Assembly (NCBI GenBank): GCA_965204655.1
Contig: OZ241998.1
Span: 2,046,001-2,110,000, forward strand
Direction: 5' to 3'
Source: CATQHL01 sp965204655
GTDB taxonomy: Bacteria > Actinomycetota > Acidimicrobiia > Acidimicrobiales > CATQHL01
Length of the DNA: 64,000 nt
A program made the translations under genes and the position numbers. A model generated the notes under the pieces. That model ran no database searches and was not told the DNA's origin. It saw only the letters and a list, made by a program, of their open reading frames with translations. Each line of letters begins with the position of its first letter. Position 1 is the first letter of the stretch. Shown piece by piece: positions 1 to 8,471 of the stretch.

Positions 1-1028
1 ATCGGCGTGCCAGGCGACAACCCCATGTATGTCAGGGCTCGCGCCGCAGCGTCTCTCTCCCCGCCGGTCGCAAATTCGTCGGGGGAGGGAACTTTGCCAG
101 CAAGCGGAGCAACGTGGGACGGATTTGTGCCCCAGGTGACGTGCGGGGGAATCTCGGCGCCGCTTAGCAGCACCTCACGGTCGAAAGCCGCCCCGTCGTC
201 GCTGGCCAGATCTCTCCAGTCGGTCATCGCCTGATCCCAGGCTGCACCGCTGGGAGTGTGCGGGCGCCCCTCCAAGTAGGCGAAGGTGGTCTCGTCCGGG
301 GCGATCATTCCCGCACGGGCTCCCGCCTCTATGGACATGTTGCACACAGTCATCCGCCCCTCCATGGACAGGGCTTGGATCACCGGCCCTCGGTACTCGA
401 TCACCGAACCGATGCCGCCGCCGGTGCCTATGCGCCCTATCACCGCGAGGATTACATCCTTGGCCGTTGAGCCGAGCGGGAGTTCGCCTGTGACCGTCAC
501 GGCCATGGTGGCGGGGCGCGCCTGGGGCAGTGTCTGAGTAGCCAGCACGTGCTCCACCTCGCTCGTGCCAATGCCGAACGCCAGAGCCCCGAAGGCGCCG
601 TGGGTGGATGTGTGGCTGTCGCCGCACACCACGGTTGTCCCTGGCAGCGTCAGCCCCAGTTCCGGGCCGATCACGTGCACGATGCCCTGTCGTTGGTGCC
701 CCATCGGGTAGAGAGGCACGCCGAATTCCTCGCAGTTGGCGCGCAGGGTTTCAATTTGGAGGCGGGAGATCGGGTCGGCGATGGGGCCGCTGATCGGGGT
801 CGTCGGCACGTTATGGTCTTCGGTGGCGAGGGTGAGATCCGCTCGCCGCACCCGCCTACCGGCTAGACGCAGTCCTTCAAACGCCTGAGGGGATGTGACT
901 TCGTGGATGAGGTGAAGGTCGATGAAAAGCAGGTCCGCTCCGTCGTCGCCTGAGTGGACTACGTGAGCGTCCCAGACCTTCTCGCTGAGGGTGCGGGGGG
1001 CGCGGAGGGTTGAGCTTGGGGCACTCAT
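1..1028 (-). CDS. leuC: 3-isopropylmalate dehydratase large subunit (partial, C-terminus cut by window edge)
   Basis: LeuC isomerises 2-isopropylmalate to 3-isopropylmalate in leucine biosynthesis as the large, 4Fe-4S-binding subunit of the LeuCD dehydratase. About 342 residues are visible from an ATG at 1028; the frame stays open to base 1, so the C-terminal part with the other cluster cysteines lies outside. Visible family signatures are VWDAHVVHSGDD near the N-terminus, LLFIDLHLIHEVTSPQAFEG, and VVCGDSHTSTHGAFGALAFG, which carries the first cluster cysteine. The gene follows greA by 13 nt on the same strand, so co-transcription is likely. The related leuB, ilvE and cimA lie about 2 kb away on the other strand. 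The same fold also serves citraconate/(R)-citramalate turnover in the citramalate pathway, so the enzyme may act in both leucine and isoleucine synthesis (inference). Confidence 0.95.
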   Translation of the reverse strand, partial: MSAPSSTLRAPRTLSEKVWDAHVVHSGDDGADLLFIDLHLIHEVTSPQAFEGLRLAGRRVRRADLTLATEDHNVPTTPISGPIADPISRLQIETLRANCEEFGVPLYPMGHQRQGIVHVIGPELGLTLPGTTVVCGDSHTSTHGAFGALAFGIGTSEVEHVLATQTLPQARPATMAVTVTGELPLGSTAKDVILAVIGRIGTGGGIGSVIEYRGPVIQALSMEGRMTVCNMSIEAGARAGMIAPDETTFAYLEGRPHTPSGAAWDQAMTDWRDLASDDGAAFDREVLLSGAEIPPHVTWGTNPSHVAPLAGKVPSPDEFATGGERDAAARALTYMGLSPGTP

Positions 1029-1041
1029 TCTTGTTCTCGCT

Positions 1042-1587
1042 TCACTCTTCTTCATCGGCGGTCTCCGTGTCCCCGTAGAAGGGTGACACGGAGACCAACT
1101 TTACTTCTACGTTGCCTGCCGGTGCTTCGTAGCGGACGACGTCGCCCACCTTGGCGCCGAGGACGGCCTGACCCAGCGGAGAGGAGGGGGAGATTACTTC
1201 GTGGGCGTCGGGTCGCTCCTCTATTGAGCCGATCAGGAACTCCTCGGCTTCATCCTCCCCTGCGAAGCTGAGAGACACGACGACGCCATACTCGGCTCGA
1301 TCCGACAGAGATGCTTCCACGACATCGGCTTCTTCGAGAAGGCGCTCGAGGTGCATGATGCGTCCGTTTACCTTGCCCAACTCTTCTCGCGCGGCGTGGT
1401 AGTCGGCGTTCTCCGACAAGTCGCCGAGCGCTCGGGCTTTGGCCACCAACTCGGTGAGTTTGGCTTTGGTCGGGCCGGAGAGTTCCGCCAGTTCGGCTTG
1501 AAGGCGTTCGTAGGCGGAGCGCGTGAGGCGTTGCCCGCTAGCCGGAGTTGGGCTGGGAGCGGGTTCAGGTGGAGGGGAGGCTTGCAT
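1042..1587 (-). CDS. greA: transcription elongation factor GreA
   Basis: GreA rescues backtracked RNA polymerase by stimulating cleavage of the 3' RNA end. The 181-residue protein has the usual two domains: an N-terminal antiparallel coiled coil (about residues 20-95, with LGDLSENADYHAAREE, which holds the acidic tip residues D and E) and a C-terminal FKBP-like domain (VGDVVRYEAPAGNVEVKLV). An extra Pro/Ser-rich N-terminal stretch of about 18 residues precedes the conserved LTRSAYERLQAELAEL start. The acidic tail (TETADEEE) is also an addition. The ATG at 1587 is used because no later start retains the coiled coil. leuC follows directly downstream. The 285-bp A+T-richer gap upstream is shared with a divergent secreted-protein gene. 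Confidence 0.95.
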   Translation of the reverse strand: MQASPPPEPAPSPTPASGQRLTRSAYERLQAELAELSGPTKAKLTELVAKARALGDLSENADYHAAREELGKVNGRIMHLERLLEEADVVEASLSDRAEYGVVVSLSFAGEDEAEEFLIGSIEERPDAHEVISPSSPLGQAVLGAKVGDVVRYEAPAGNVEVKLVSVSPFYGDTETADEEE

Positions 1588-1751
1588 AAGTCAGTGGCGT
1601 CGCTGCGCCCGGAGGGTTGGGTTGCAATGGGGCTTGCCCGTGCTTGTCTGGATGTTTCGTCGGGAGACCATCATGGCGGAGTTCGCGGTGGAGGGAGGCA
1701 TGTTGTCAATCTATCCGGGTGGGTTGCGCGGCGGTCTGTTGGATCTAATGG

Positions 1752-1825
1752 TTCGTTAAGTTTTGGCAAGTTCGTTAAGAGCACTTAACGAAATGTTGTG
1801 GATACTCCAGAGAGAAGAGTAAACT
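1752..1825 (+). promoter_or_regulatory. promoter with three 9-bp operator-like boxes upstream of the secreted-protein pair
   Basis: The 9-mer TTCGTTAAG occurs at 1752-1760 and again at 1771-1779, exactly 19 bp apart, and inverted (CTTAACGAA) at 1784-1792. The last two form a perfect palindrome with a 4-nt centre. Directly downstream is a plausible sigma-70-type promoter: TTGTGG at 1796-1801, an 18-bp spacer, and TAAACT at 1820-1825, about 48 nt before the ATG at 1873. Two helical turns between direct copies plus an inverted copy next to the -35 is the usual look of a dimeric regulator site. The regulator is unknown; the palindrome could instead be an RNA hairpin. Confidence 0.55.
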
Positions 1826-1872
1826 AGATAACTAGTAATGTAGGTTAAACTCTAAAGGAATGGAGGTTGGTT

Positions 1873-2481
1873 ATGGCAAGCAAGGAAAAAGTAACTAAAA
1901 CGAAGTCTGCTGAACTTGGAGTTTGGCGGAACCGAAAGGCCTTAGTTTCTCGAGTGTCTAGCGTAGGTTTGACTCTGACCCTCGTGGCAGGTTTTACGTT
2001 CGCGTCGGCATCGTCGGCGTCGGCGCATCCGCATGAGACGAGTAGCGGTGCTGAAAATGAGACGAGCGGTGCTGAAAACCAAGTGCTGATCTCAGCTCAA
2101 AAGTTGAAGTCGGGTAATCTGGAGTTCGGCATTCGCGTCGGGGGCGAAGAGTTGTCTCCGAAGCTGCGAAACCGCTACTTGCCGTATGAGAGGGTCGTGG
2201 TCGGTAAGTGGTACTACTCGGAAGAGAGGGTGGTTGGGCAAGGTGGCTGCAGTGTCCTCGTGGAAGTTCAAGTTCGGAGAATGCCCTCGGGGAATGTCGA
2301 GTTCGGGCTTCGCCTAGATCGTCGTAGGGAGTGGCTGCCTCGGGCGAGGTTTTTCCCCTACGACACGCCTGTCGGCCAGGTGTTGCTCTCTTCGATTTTT
2401 GACACGACCGAGTACCTGATAGGTTGTAACGATGTAGGCCCCCCGTCCCCCCCTAACATTGTCATTCTTGTAGAATCGTAA
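1873..2481 (+). CDS. secreted protein with paired GNVEFG module (copy A)
   Basis: I do not recognise a named family. The ATG at 1873 has GGAGG six bases upstream and is preferred to an in-frame TTG at 1867. The 202-residue product begins with a charged N-region and a hydrophobic stretch (about residues 28-52) ending ASASSASA, a likely Sec signal peptide with cleavage near AHPHE. The mature part holds two copies of a module: copy 1 with SGNLEFGIRVGG, RNRYLPYE and KWYYSEE, copy 2 with SGNVEFGLRLD, EWLPRARFFPYD and SSIFD. One Cys follows each copy, one directly before copy 2 and one near the end. The tail is Pro-rich. The same paired module heads the four LRR proteins at 19.8-26.2 kb. The next gene is a close tandem duplicate 28 nt downstream, so one transcript is likely. 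Function unknown; extracellular location is inferred. Confidence 0.85.
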   Translation: MASKEKVTKTKSAELGVWRNRKALVSRVSSVGLTLTLVAGFTFASASSASAHPHETSSGAENETSGAENQVLISAQKLKSGNLEFGIRVGGEELSPKLRNRYLPYERVVVGKWYYSEERVVGQGGCSVLVEVQVRRMPSGNVEFGLRLDRRREWLPRARFFPYDTPVGQVLLSSIFDTTEYLIGCNDVGPPSPPNIVILVES

Positions 2482-2509
2482 GTAGGAAGCAAGATGCGAG
2501 AGGTGTGTT

Positions 2510-3094
2510 ATGGCAATCAAGGAAAAAGTAACTAAAACGAAGTCTGCTGAACTTGGAGTTTGGCGGAACCGAAAGTCCTTAGTTTCTCGAGTGTCTAGCG
2601 TCGGTTTGACTCTGTCCCTCTTGGCAGGTTTGACGTTGGCGTCGGCGTCGCCGGCGTTGGCGCATCCGCATGAGACGAGTGACGGTGTTGAGAACCAAGT
2701 GCAGGTCTCAGCTCGCAAGTTGAAGTCGGGTAATCTGGAGTTCGGCATTCGCGTCGGGGGCGAAGAGTTGTCTCCGAAGCTGCGTAACCGCTACTTGCCG
2801 TATGAGAGGGTCGTGGTCGGTAAGTGGTACTACTCGGAAGAGAGGGCGGTTGGGCAAGCTGGCTGCCGTGTCCTCGTGGAAGTTCAAGTTCGGAGGACGC
2901 CCGGGGGGAATGTTGAGTTCGGGCTTCGTCTAGGTGGTTATGAGGAGTGGCTGCCTCGGGCGAGGTTTTTCCCCTACGACACGCCTGTCGGCAAGGTGCT
3001 GTTCTCTTCGATTTTTGACACGACAGAGTACTTGCCAGGTTGCGAAGACGATACAGGTCCCCCCGGGCCCCCACCCATTGTCATTATTGAGTAA
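2510..3094 (+). CDS. secreted protein with paired GNVEFG module (copy B, tandem duplicate)
   Basis: This 194-residue paralogue of the preceding gene is almost identical over the first 40 residues and over the first module (SGNLEFGIRVGGEELSPKL). It differs more after the signal peptide, where a short TSGAEN-like repeat present in copy A is missing, and in the second module (GGNVEFGLRLGGYEEWLPRA). The ATG at 2510 has GAGAGG just upstream. Two cysteines are kept at matching positions. The Pro-rich tail ends PPPIVIIE. The pattern of identical and divergent blocks suggests a recent tandem duplication with gene conversion (inference). No membrane anchor, LPxTG-like motif or enzymatic motif is visible. 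Function unknown. Confidence 0.85.
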   Translation: MAIKEKVTKTKSAELGVWRNRKSLVSRVSSVGLTLSLLAGLTLASASPALAHPHETSDGVENQVQVSARKLKSGNLEFGIRVGGEELSPKLRNRYLPYERVVVGKWYYSEERAVGQAGCRVLVEVQVRRTPGGNVEFGLRLGGYEEWLPRARFFPYDTPVGKVLFSSIFDTTEYLPGCEDDTGPPGPPPIVIIE

Positions 3095-3197
3095 GACTGA
3101 AATGGGTGCAGTGATTTCTGAACCTAATACCAAGGCAGGTTAAATCCCCGATTGGGCAACTTCTGACAAATAAACGACTCCAGATTTCGGTAGATTG

Positions 3198-4229
3198 ATG
3201 CTCGTGAGCACCTATCGCATTGGAGTTCTAGGAGGCGACGGCATCGGCCCGGAGGTGGTTGCCGAAGGTCTTAAGGCAATCGGGGCCGCCGGCGTAGGCG
3301 TTGAGAGGGTGGATTATGACCTCGGCGCCGCCCGCTGGTTGCGCGACGGCACGGTGCTGCCCGAGAGTGTGCTGGAGGAATGGCGCTCTCTCGACGCCAT
3401 CTACGTGGGGGCGGTAGGAACTCCCGAAGTCACTCCTGGACTGCTCGAACGCGGCCTGCTGCTGCGTATGCGCTTTGAACTCGACCTCTACGTGAACCTG
3501 CGACCCTTTCGGTTGCCGTCGCGGGGCATCCACATGGACGTCGTGAGGGAGAACACCGAGGGTACGTATGTAGGTGAAGGCGGGATTCTTCGCAAGGGTA
3601 CGTCGCATGAGATCGCCACCCAGGGGTCGGTCAACACCCGCATGGGTGTGGAGAGATGCGTGCGCTTCGCCTTTGAGTTGGCGGCTTCTCGTTCTGTTTC
3701 TAATGCTGCTTCGGGTGCTGCTTCCCGAGATCGCCCTGCTGTAACGCTGGTGCACAAGACGAACATCATGCCTTTCGCGGGCGACCTCTGGCAGCGCACC
3801 TTTGACGAAGTCGCCGAGGAGTTCCCGGATGTAGCGATCGACTACAACCACGTGGACGCCGCCTGCATTTACTTCGTGAACTCGCCTGAGCAATACGACG
3901 TGATCGTGACCGACAACCTCTTCGGCGACATCCTGACTGACCTCGGAGGGGCGGTCAGCGGCGGGATAGGCAAAGCCGCCTCAGCCAACTTGAACCCCGC
4001 CCGAACCGGCCCTTCAATGTTTGAGCCCGTGCACGGCTCTGCCCCCGGCATAGCCGGAAAGGGGGTGGCCGACCCTACCGCGGCGGTGCTCTCAGCGGCG
4101 ATGATGCTTGACTTCCTGGGAGAAGCGTCGGCGGCTGCGGCCATAGAGGAAGCCTGCGCTTCGGTGAGCGAGGAAGTGACGGGCACGACCGCAATAGGCG
4201 ACGCCATCGCGGCGGCGATAGTCAGCTAA
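3198..4229 (+). CDS. leuB: 3-isopropylmalate dehydrogenase
   Basis: LeuB oxidatively decarboxylates 3-isopropylmalate with NAD, and in organisms using CimA also the 3-methylmalate intermediate of isoleucine synthesis. The 343-residue product shows the family features in order: GGDGIGPEVV near the N-terminus, the substrate-binding arginines in LLLRMRFELDLYVNLRP, VRENTEGTYVG, the catalytic Lys and Asp in VHKTNIM and VTDNLFGDILTDLGGAVSGG, and EPVHGSAPGIAGKGVADP near the C-terminus. Starts at TTG 3195, ATG 3198 and GTG 3204 are all possible and no strong ribosome site decides; ATG is used. It opens a leuB-ilvE-cimA run with gaps of 23 nt and then an overlap, so it is probably an operon. Isocitrate or tartrate dehydrogenase relatives are less likely given the neighbours. 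Confidence 0.93.
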   Translation: MLVSTYRIGVLGGDGIGPEVVAEGLKAIGAAGVGVERVDYDLGAARWLRDGTVLPESVLEEWRSLDAIYVGAVGTPEVTPGLLERGLLLRMRFELDLYVNLRPFRLPSRGIHMDVVRENTEGTYVGEGGILRKGTSHEIATQGSVNTRMGVERCVRFAFELAASRSVSNAASGAASRDRPAVTLVHKTNIMPFAGDLWQRTFDEVAEEFPDVAIDYNHVDAACIYFVNSPEQYDVIVTDNLFGDILTDLGGAVSGGIGKAASANLNPARTGPSMFEPVHGSAPGIAGKGVADPTAAVLSAAMMLDFLGEASAAAAIEEACASVSEEVTGTTAIGDAIAAAIVS

Positions 4230-4252
4230 AGAAGACTTCCGAAAGGGAACAC

Positions 4253-5173
4253 ATGCCAATTCAACCCGTCGCAAAGATCTGGATGGACGGCGAGTTCGTC
4301 AACTGGGAAGACGCCAAGGTGCACGTCCTTACGCACACGCTTCACTACGGCAACGGGGTCTTTGAAGGCATTCGGGCATATGACACCGACCGCGGCCCGG
4401 CCGTCTTCCGGCTCACGCCCCACATCCGGCGTCTCTTCGCCAGCGCCAAGATCCTCCGGATCGAAATTCCCTATAGTCCCGAGGAACTGGTGAAGGCCGC
4501 CAAGGAGACTGTGAAGGTCAACAAGTTGGGCTCATGCTATGTTCGTCCGCTTGTTTACTTGGGCTATGGCGAAATGGGGCTCAACCCCAGTTCGTGCGTG
4601 GTCAACGTGTCTATAGCGACCTGGAGTTGGGGGGTTTACCTGGGGGAGGATTCCATTAACTCTGGTGTGCGGATGATGATCAGTTCCTGGCAGCGGCACG
4701 ACCCCAACGCAATGCCGCCCGCCGCCAAAGGGTGCGGTCACTACATCAACAGCCAACTCGCCAAGCTCCAGTCCATTGACTCGGGCTACGACGAGGCCAT
4801 CCTGCTCTCGCCGCAGGGATACGTGAGCGAGTGCACGGGCGAGAACCTCTTCGTGGTGCACGACGGACGTATTATCACGCCGCCCACTTCCGCCGGGGCT
4901 CTGCGCGGCATCACGCAGGACGCCGTGCGGCGGATCGCAGAGGACTGCGGCATTCCCTATGAGACCGACAACCTCCTGCGCAGCGACCTCTACACGGCGG
5001 AAGAGGCGTTCTTGACCGGGACAGCGGCGGAAATTGTGCCCATCCGCTCGGTGGACGATCGGCTGATTGGCGATCCGGGGCCGATCACCCGCCGGATACA
5101 GGAAATCTTCTACGAAGCGGTGAGCGGCAAACTGGAGCGCTACCGGGAATGGAACGAATATGTCGATGAGTAG
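4253..5173 (+). CDS. ilvE: branched-chain amino acid aminotransferase
   Basis: IlvE is the PLP enzyme that makes the last step of leucine, isoleucine and valine synthesis. The 306-residue protein is a class IV aminotransferase: WMDGEFVNWEDAKVHVLTH and HYGNGVFEGIRAY at the N-terminus, the Schiff-base Lys in PPAAKGCGHYINSQLAK (near residue 160), GYDEAILLSPQGYVSE and GENLFVV, then the phosphate-binding GALRGITQDAV and TGTAAEIVPI near the C-terminus. The length is normal for the short bacterial type. AAAGGG lies shortly before the ATG at 4253. The cimA start overlaps the last 14 bases, which implies translational coupling. Confidence 0.95.
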   Translation: MPIQPVAKIWMDGEFVNWEDAKVHVLTHTLHYGNGVFEGIRAYDTDRGPAVFRLTPHIRRLFASAKILRIEIPYSPEELVKAAKETVKVNKLGSCYVRPLVYLGYGEMGLNPSSCVVNVSIATWSWGVYLGEDSINSGVRMMISSWQRHDPNAMPPAAKGCGHYINSQLAKLQSIDSGYDEAILLSPQGYVSECTGENLFVVHDGRIITPPTSAGALRGITQDAVRRIAEDCGIPYETDNLLRSDLYTAEEAFLTGTAAEIVPIRSVDDRLIGDPGPITRRIQEIFYEAVSGKLERYREWNEYVDE

Positions 5174-6854
5174 GCCGGAGGCTGACCTCGCTGAGTCTCC
5201 TGCCTCCGGTGAGTCTCTGGGCGCATCGGAAGGCGGGGCGCCGCCTTCGTCGGCGTCGCGCGTCCCGGCTGCCGTCGAAATATACGACACGACCCTGCGC
5301 GACGGAAGCCAGCTTGAGGGCATCTCCCTCAGCGTGGACGACAAACTGCGCATCGCCCGTCAATTAGATCGGCTTGGCGTCCACTACATAGAAGGCGGCT
5401 GGCCAGGCAGCAACCCCAAGGACGACGAGTTCTTCGCACGCGCCCGTGACGAACTTGATCTGAAGATCAGCACCCTTACGGCGTTCGGGTCAACTCGGCG
5501 GCCGGGCGGCAATTGCGAGACAGACGCCACCCTGTTGCGCCTGCTCGATGCCGGAGCGGAAGTGATCTGCATCGTCGGCAAGTGCTGGGACTACCACGTG
5601 ACCGAAGCGCTCCGCACGACCCTCGTCGAAGGCGTCGCCATGGCCGCCGACTCGGTGGCCTACCTGGTGAGCGAAGGTCGGCGGGTTTTCTTTGATGCCG
5701 AGCATCTCTTTGACGGCTACAAGTGCAATCCCGAATACTCTCTGGCGGTGCTGGCAGCGGTAGAGGCGGCGGGAGCGGAGCGGTTGGTGCTTTGCGACAC
5801 CAACGGAGGCTCGCTCCCCCACGAAGTTTTTGACATCGTCAGCGAGATCGGTGCACGCATCAGAGCGCCGCTGGGGGTTCATCTGCACAACGACACGGGC
5901 TGCGGGGTGGCAAACGCCCTGGAGGGGGTGCGAGCTGGCGCGGTTCAGGTGCAGGGCACCATCAACGGCTACGGCGAACGCACGGGAAACTGCGACCTCG
6001 TGCCGATCATCGGCAACCTCACCCTGAAGATGGGTGTGGAGACCTTGCCCGCTGAGCGTCTGGCGGAACTCACGTCGGTGTCTCGCCAAGTGGCGGAACT
6101 GGTGAACCGCTCCCCCGACCCGCAGCAGCCGTACGCGGGGCGGTCGGCGTTTGCCCACAAGGCGGGGCTGCACGCCAGCGCCCTGGCTCGTCGCTCCGAC
6201 GCCTACGAGCACATCGCCCCGGAACTCGTGGGCAACGGCTCCCGCTTTGTTGTCTCGGAGATGGCGGGGCGGACTTCGGTGGAACTCAAAGCCCGCCAAC
6301 TCGGTATAGAGATGGACGCCGCAGCCGTGGCTGAGGCCATTGAGAATCTCAAGCAACTGGAATACGAGGGTTACCACTTTGAGGTGGCGGACGCCTCCCT
6401 GGAGTTGCTTCTGCGGGCGGCTGCAGGTTGGGAGCAGTCGTATTTCCGCATGGAGTCGATGCGGGTGGAGGTGGCCCAGCACGTGGGGCGTGAGGGCGAA
6501 CCGGTGTTGGATCAGTGCGAGGCGTTGCTGAAACTCTGGGTGGGTGAGCAGCGGCGCATTTCAGTCGGGGAGGGCAACGGGCCGGTCAACGCTCTCTACA
6601 ACGCCCTGGTCTCTGCCGTGGGCGACTACTATCCGGCGCTCACTCGCATAGTCCTGACCGACTACAAGGTGCGCGTGTTGGACACTTCACGAGGGACGGG
6701 GGCAGTTACTCGAGTGCTCATCGATTCCACCGACGGGGTGAGGACTTGGACGACCATCGGCGTGTCGGAGAACATCGTGGAGGCGTCTTGGCAGGCTCTG
6801 GTGGATTCGCTGGTTTGGGGGCTTCTGCACGGGGAGGCGGAAGCGGAAGGGTAA
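5160..6854 (+). CDS. cimA: (R)-citramalate synthase
   Basis: CimA condenses pyruvate with acetyl-CoA to citramalate, giving 2-oxobutyrate for isoleucine without threonine deaminase. The 564-residue protein has a DRE-TIM barrel (IYDTTLRDGSQLEGISLS, then IEGGWPGSNPKDDEFF, the hallmark that separates CimA from 2-isopropylmalate synthase; VHLHNDTGCGVANAL; GYGERTGNCDL). It ends in the LeuA-type allosteric domain (residues about 420-560, with DYKVRVLDTSRGTGAVTRV). The first 38 residues before VEIYDTTLRDG are a low-complexity Ala/Ser/Glu extension; ATG 5160 overlaps ilvE. LeuC, LeuB and IlvE in the window can carry the later steps. Regulation by isoleucine through the C-terminal domain is known for the family. 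Confidence 0.92.
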   Translation: MSMSRPEADLAESPASGESLGASEGGAPPSSASRVPAAVEIYDTTLRDGSQLEGISLSVDDKLRIARQLDRLGVHYIEGGWPGSNPKDDEFFARARDELDLKISTLTAFGSTRRPGGNCETDATLLRLLDAGAEVICIVGKCWDYHVTEALRTTLVEGVAMAADSVAYLVSEGRRVFFDAEHLFDGYKCNPEYSLAVLAAVEAAGAERLVLCDTNGGSLPHEVFDIVSEIGARIRAPLGVHLHNDTGCGVANALEGVRAGAVQVQGTINGYGERTGNCDLVPIIGNLTLKMGVETLPAERLAELTSVSRQVAELVNRSPDPQQPYAGRSAFAHKAGLHASALARRSDAYEHIAPELVGNGSRFVVSEMAGRTSVELKARQLGIEMDAAAVAEAIENLKQLEYEGYHFEVADASLELLLRAAAGWEQSYFRMESMRVEVAQHVGREGEPVLDQCEALLKLWVGEQRRISVGEGNGPVNALYNALVSAVGDYYPALTRIVLTDYKVRVLDTSRGTGAVTRVLIDSTDGVRTWTTIGVSENIVEASWQALVDSLVWGLLHGEAEAEG

Positions 6855-6891
6855 GAGGGTCGCCGCCCTGGGCATTCAGTGCCCTGGGCGT

Positions 6892-7734
6892 TCAGTGCGT
6901 CAGTTCTGCTAGGGCCGCGGCGAGGGGTTCCAGGATTTGTGGGCGCAGAGGGGGCATCAGGTAACAGATGGACAGGTCGGCTCCTGCGTCGGCGAAGCGG
7001 GCGCAGGTTTCTGCAGTAGAGCCCGGGGGGGTGTCGTCCTCAACCCAGACGTGCATTGAAGTCGTGATATCTCCGGGGTCGCGCCCGATCTCCTTGCATC
7101 TTTCTCGCAGAATCGCATGCTTGGCTGTGAACCTCTCTGTGTCGGAGCTTGGGAAGTCCCACTGATTGGCGTAGCGAGCGACCAGGGGCAGGGTGCGTTT
7201 CTCTCCTTCGCCGCCGATACAGATCGGAGGGTGCGGCACCTGGACGCCCTTGGGGTTGTTGCAGGCGTCCGCCAGCGTGTAGTAACGACCTGTGAACGTG
7301 GAGCGTTCCTCTGTGAATAACTTGTGGATTACTTCGCAGGCTTCCTCTAAGCGGTCAAAACGTTCGCTCAGCGACCCCAACTTGATGCCGTAGGCGTCAC
7401 ACTCTTCGGTGTTCCAGGCGGCGCCGATGCCTAGCGTTAGGCGCCCGCCGCTGACGATGTCGAGCGTGGAAGCCATGTTTGCTAGCACGGCGGGGTGTCG
7501 GTAGACGATGCCCAGCACCATGCATCCGACTCGCAGGCGGCGGGTGGCTTGCGCCAGGGCTGTGAGAGTCGTCCAGCCCTCCAGGCAGTTCCCGTTTGTG
7601 GGCGGGACGGTGGGGTAGAAGTGATCGAAATTCCAGGCGGATTCGAACAGATCGATCCCGTCGGCAGCCTGCCAGACGGCGAGCATTTCTTCCCAGGTCG
7701 TGTGCTGGGGGGCGGTCTTGATGGCAAATCGCAT
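6892..7734 (-). CDS. LLM class F420-dependent oxidoreductase
   Basis: This is a luciferase-like (bacterial luciferase TIM-barrel) protein of 280 residues, most similar in pattern to the actinobacterial F420-dependent TIGR03560-type group. Visible features are the N-terminal strand MRFAIKTAPQHTTWEEMLA, WNFDHFYP, GWTTLTALAQATRRLRVGCMV, YRHPAVLANMASTLDIVSGGRLTLGIGAAWN (split across two motifs), FDRLEEACEVI and PPICIGGEGEKRTLPLVARYA. F420 rather than FMN is inferred from the subfamily; no substrate can be read from the sequence. It is convergent with cimA and divergent from a conserved gene at 7839, with 104 bp between. The FrhB-type gene at 33.4 kb is another possible F420 user. Confidence 0.87.
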   Translation of the reverse strand: MRFAIKTAPQHTTWEEMLAVWQAADGIDLFESAWNFDHFYPTVPPTNGNCLEGWTTLTALAQATRRLRVGCMVLGIVYRHPAVLANMASTLDIVSGGRLTLGIGAAWNTEECDAYGIKLGSLSERFDRLEEACEVIHKLFTEERSTFTGRYYTLADACNNPKGVQVPHPPICIGGEGEKRTLPLVARYANQWDFPSSDTERFTAKHAILRERCKEIGRDPGDITTSMHVWVEDDTPPGSTAETCARFADAGADLSICYLMPPLRPQILEPLAAALAELTH

Positions 7735-7838
7735 GGTGGAAAGGATAATTGAGGAGCAGGCGCTGCGCCCGAGGGGGCGGGCGGGAGGGAGCGGATCTTG
7801 TGCGCACGCTGCGGGGTGATCGGGGTAAGTTTGGTGAC

Positions 7839-8447
7839 ATGGCTCAGCCGCCTTTTGTGCCGCAGGGAGGCCCGCAAGCCGTCCGTCACTATTCTTCGCC
7901 CCCCCAGCGGGTGCGCTCGTGGCGGGCCAATCGACCGGGGGATCTGCCGAATTCGCCTATGCCGGCGGGCGGCGGATACGGCCACCAGGGACCCGACCAG
8001 GGTTACGCCCTGAACCTTGCCAAGCGATTCATTCCGCTCCTGAAGCTGCAGCCGGGGGAGTCGGCTAACGACGTGGTGGCTGGCTGTGTGACGGTGGCGT
8101 TGAAGCGGGCTTCTCTCTTCGGACGTGCGCCCGTGGTTGAGGATCTGCGCGTCGCATTCGCTCACTGGGGCTTTCTCGACCCCCCGGCGGTCGGTGCGTC
8201 CTCTGAGGCGTCTGAAGATTTGGAAAGCGTTGGGGTATCTGAGGTTGGCGGTGCCGCCGACGCGCTTGAAGAAGATTTCGTTGAGACGGCTGCGAGTTCC
8301 GAGCCTGAAAGTATCTCGGAGCGGCGGGCGCTTTTCTCCGGCGCTGGCGGTCACGACGGCTATGCCTGCCGCCGCCGCATTGCAGATTCCGTGTCGCCTT
8401 CAGACCTCGGCGTGCCCGCCGCCCTGTGTGAGTGGCAGCGCTCCTAG
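7839..8447 (+). CDS. conserved actinobacterial hypothetical protein with an acidic insert
   Basis: A 202-residue soluble protein of unknown function. ATG 7839 is preferred to the start 90 bases upstream because the conserved-looking block begins MAQPPFVPQGGPQAVRHY. Recognisable patches are GPDQGYALNLAKRF, GESANDVVAGCVTVALKRAS, GRAPVVEDLRVAFAHWGFLD and, near the C-terminus, RRALFSGAGGHDGYACRRRI. I recall such patches from acidimicrobial genomes, but cannot confirm this here. Between them (about residues 112-160) is a Glu/Ala/Ser-rich stretch that looks like an insertion. There is no signal peptide or membrane segment. It lies 24 nt before gltX on the same strand and is divergent from the LLM oxidoreductase. 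No function should be assigned. Confidence 0.7.
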   Translation: MAQPPFVPQGGPQAVRHYSSPPQRVRSWRANRPGDLPNSPMPAGGGYGHQGPDQGYALNLAKRFIPLLKLQPGESANDVVAGCVTVALKRASLFGRAPVVEDLRVAFAHWGFLDPPAVGASSEASEDLESVGVSEVGGAADALEEDFVETAASSEPESISERRALFSGAGGHDGYACRRRIADSVSPSDLGVPAALCEWQRS

Positions 8448-8471
8448 TCCGTCTTTTGGCTTCTTGCGTCG

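Noticed and set aside
2314..2748. minus-strand frames across the paired secreted genes
   Set aside because: The plus-strand genes have ribosome sites, signal peptides and repeated modules; the minus frames are shadows duplicated with them.
5490..6482. 330-codon minus-strand frame
   Set aside because: It is antisense to cimA, has no recognisable motif and has shadow-type composition.
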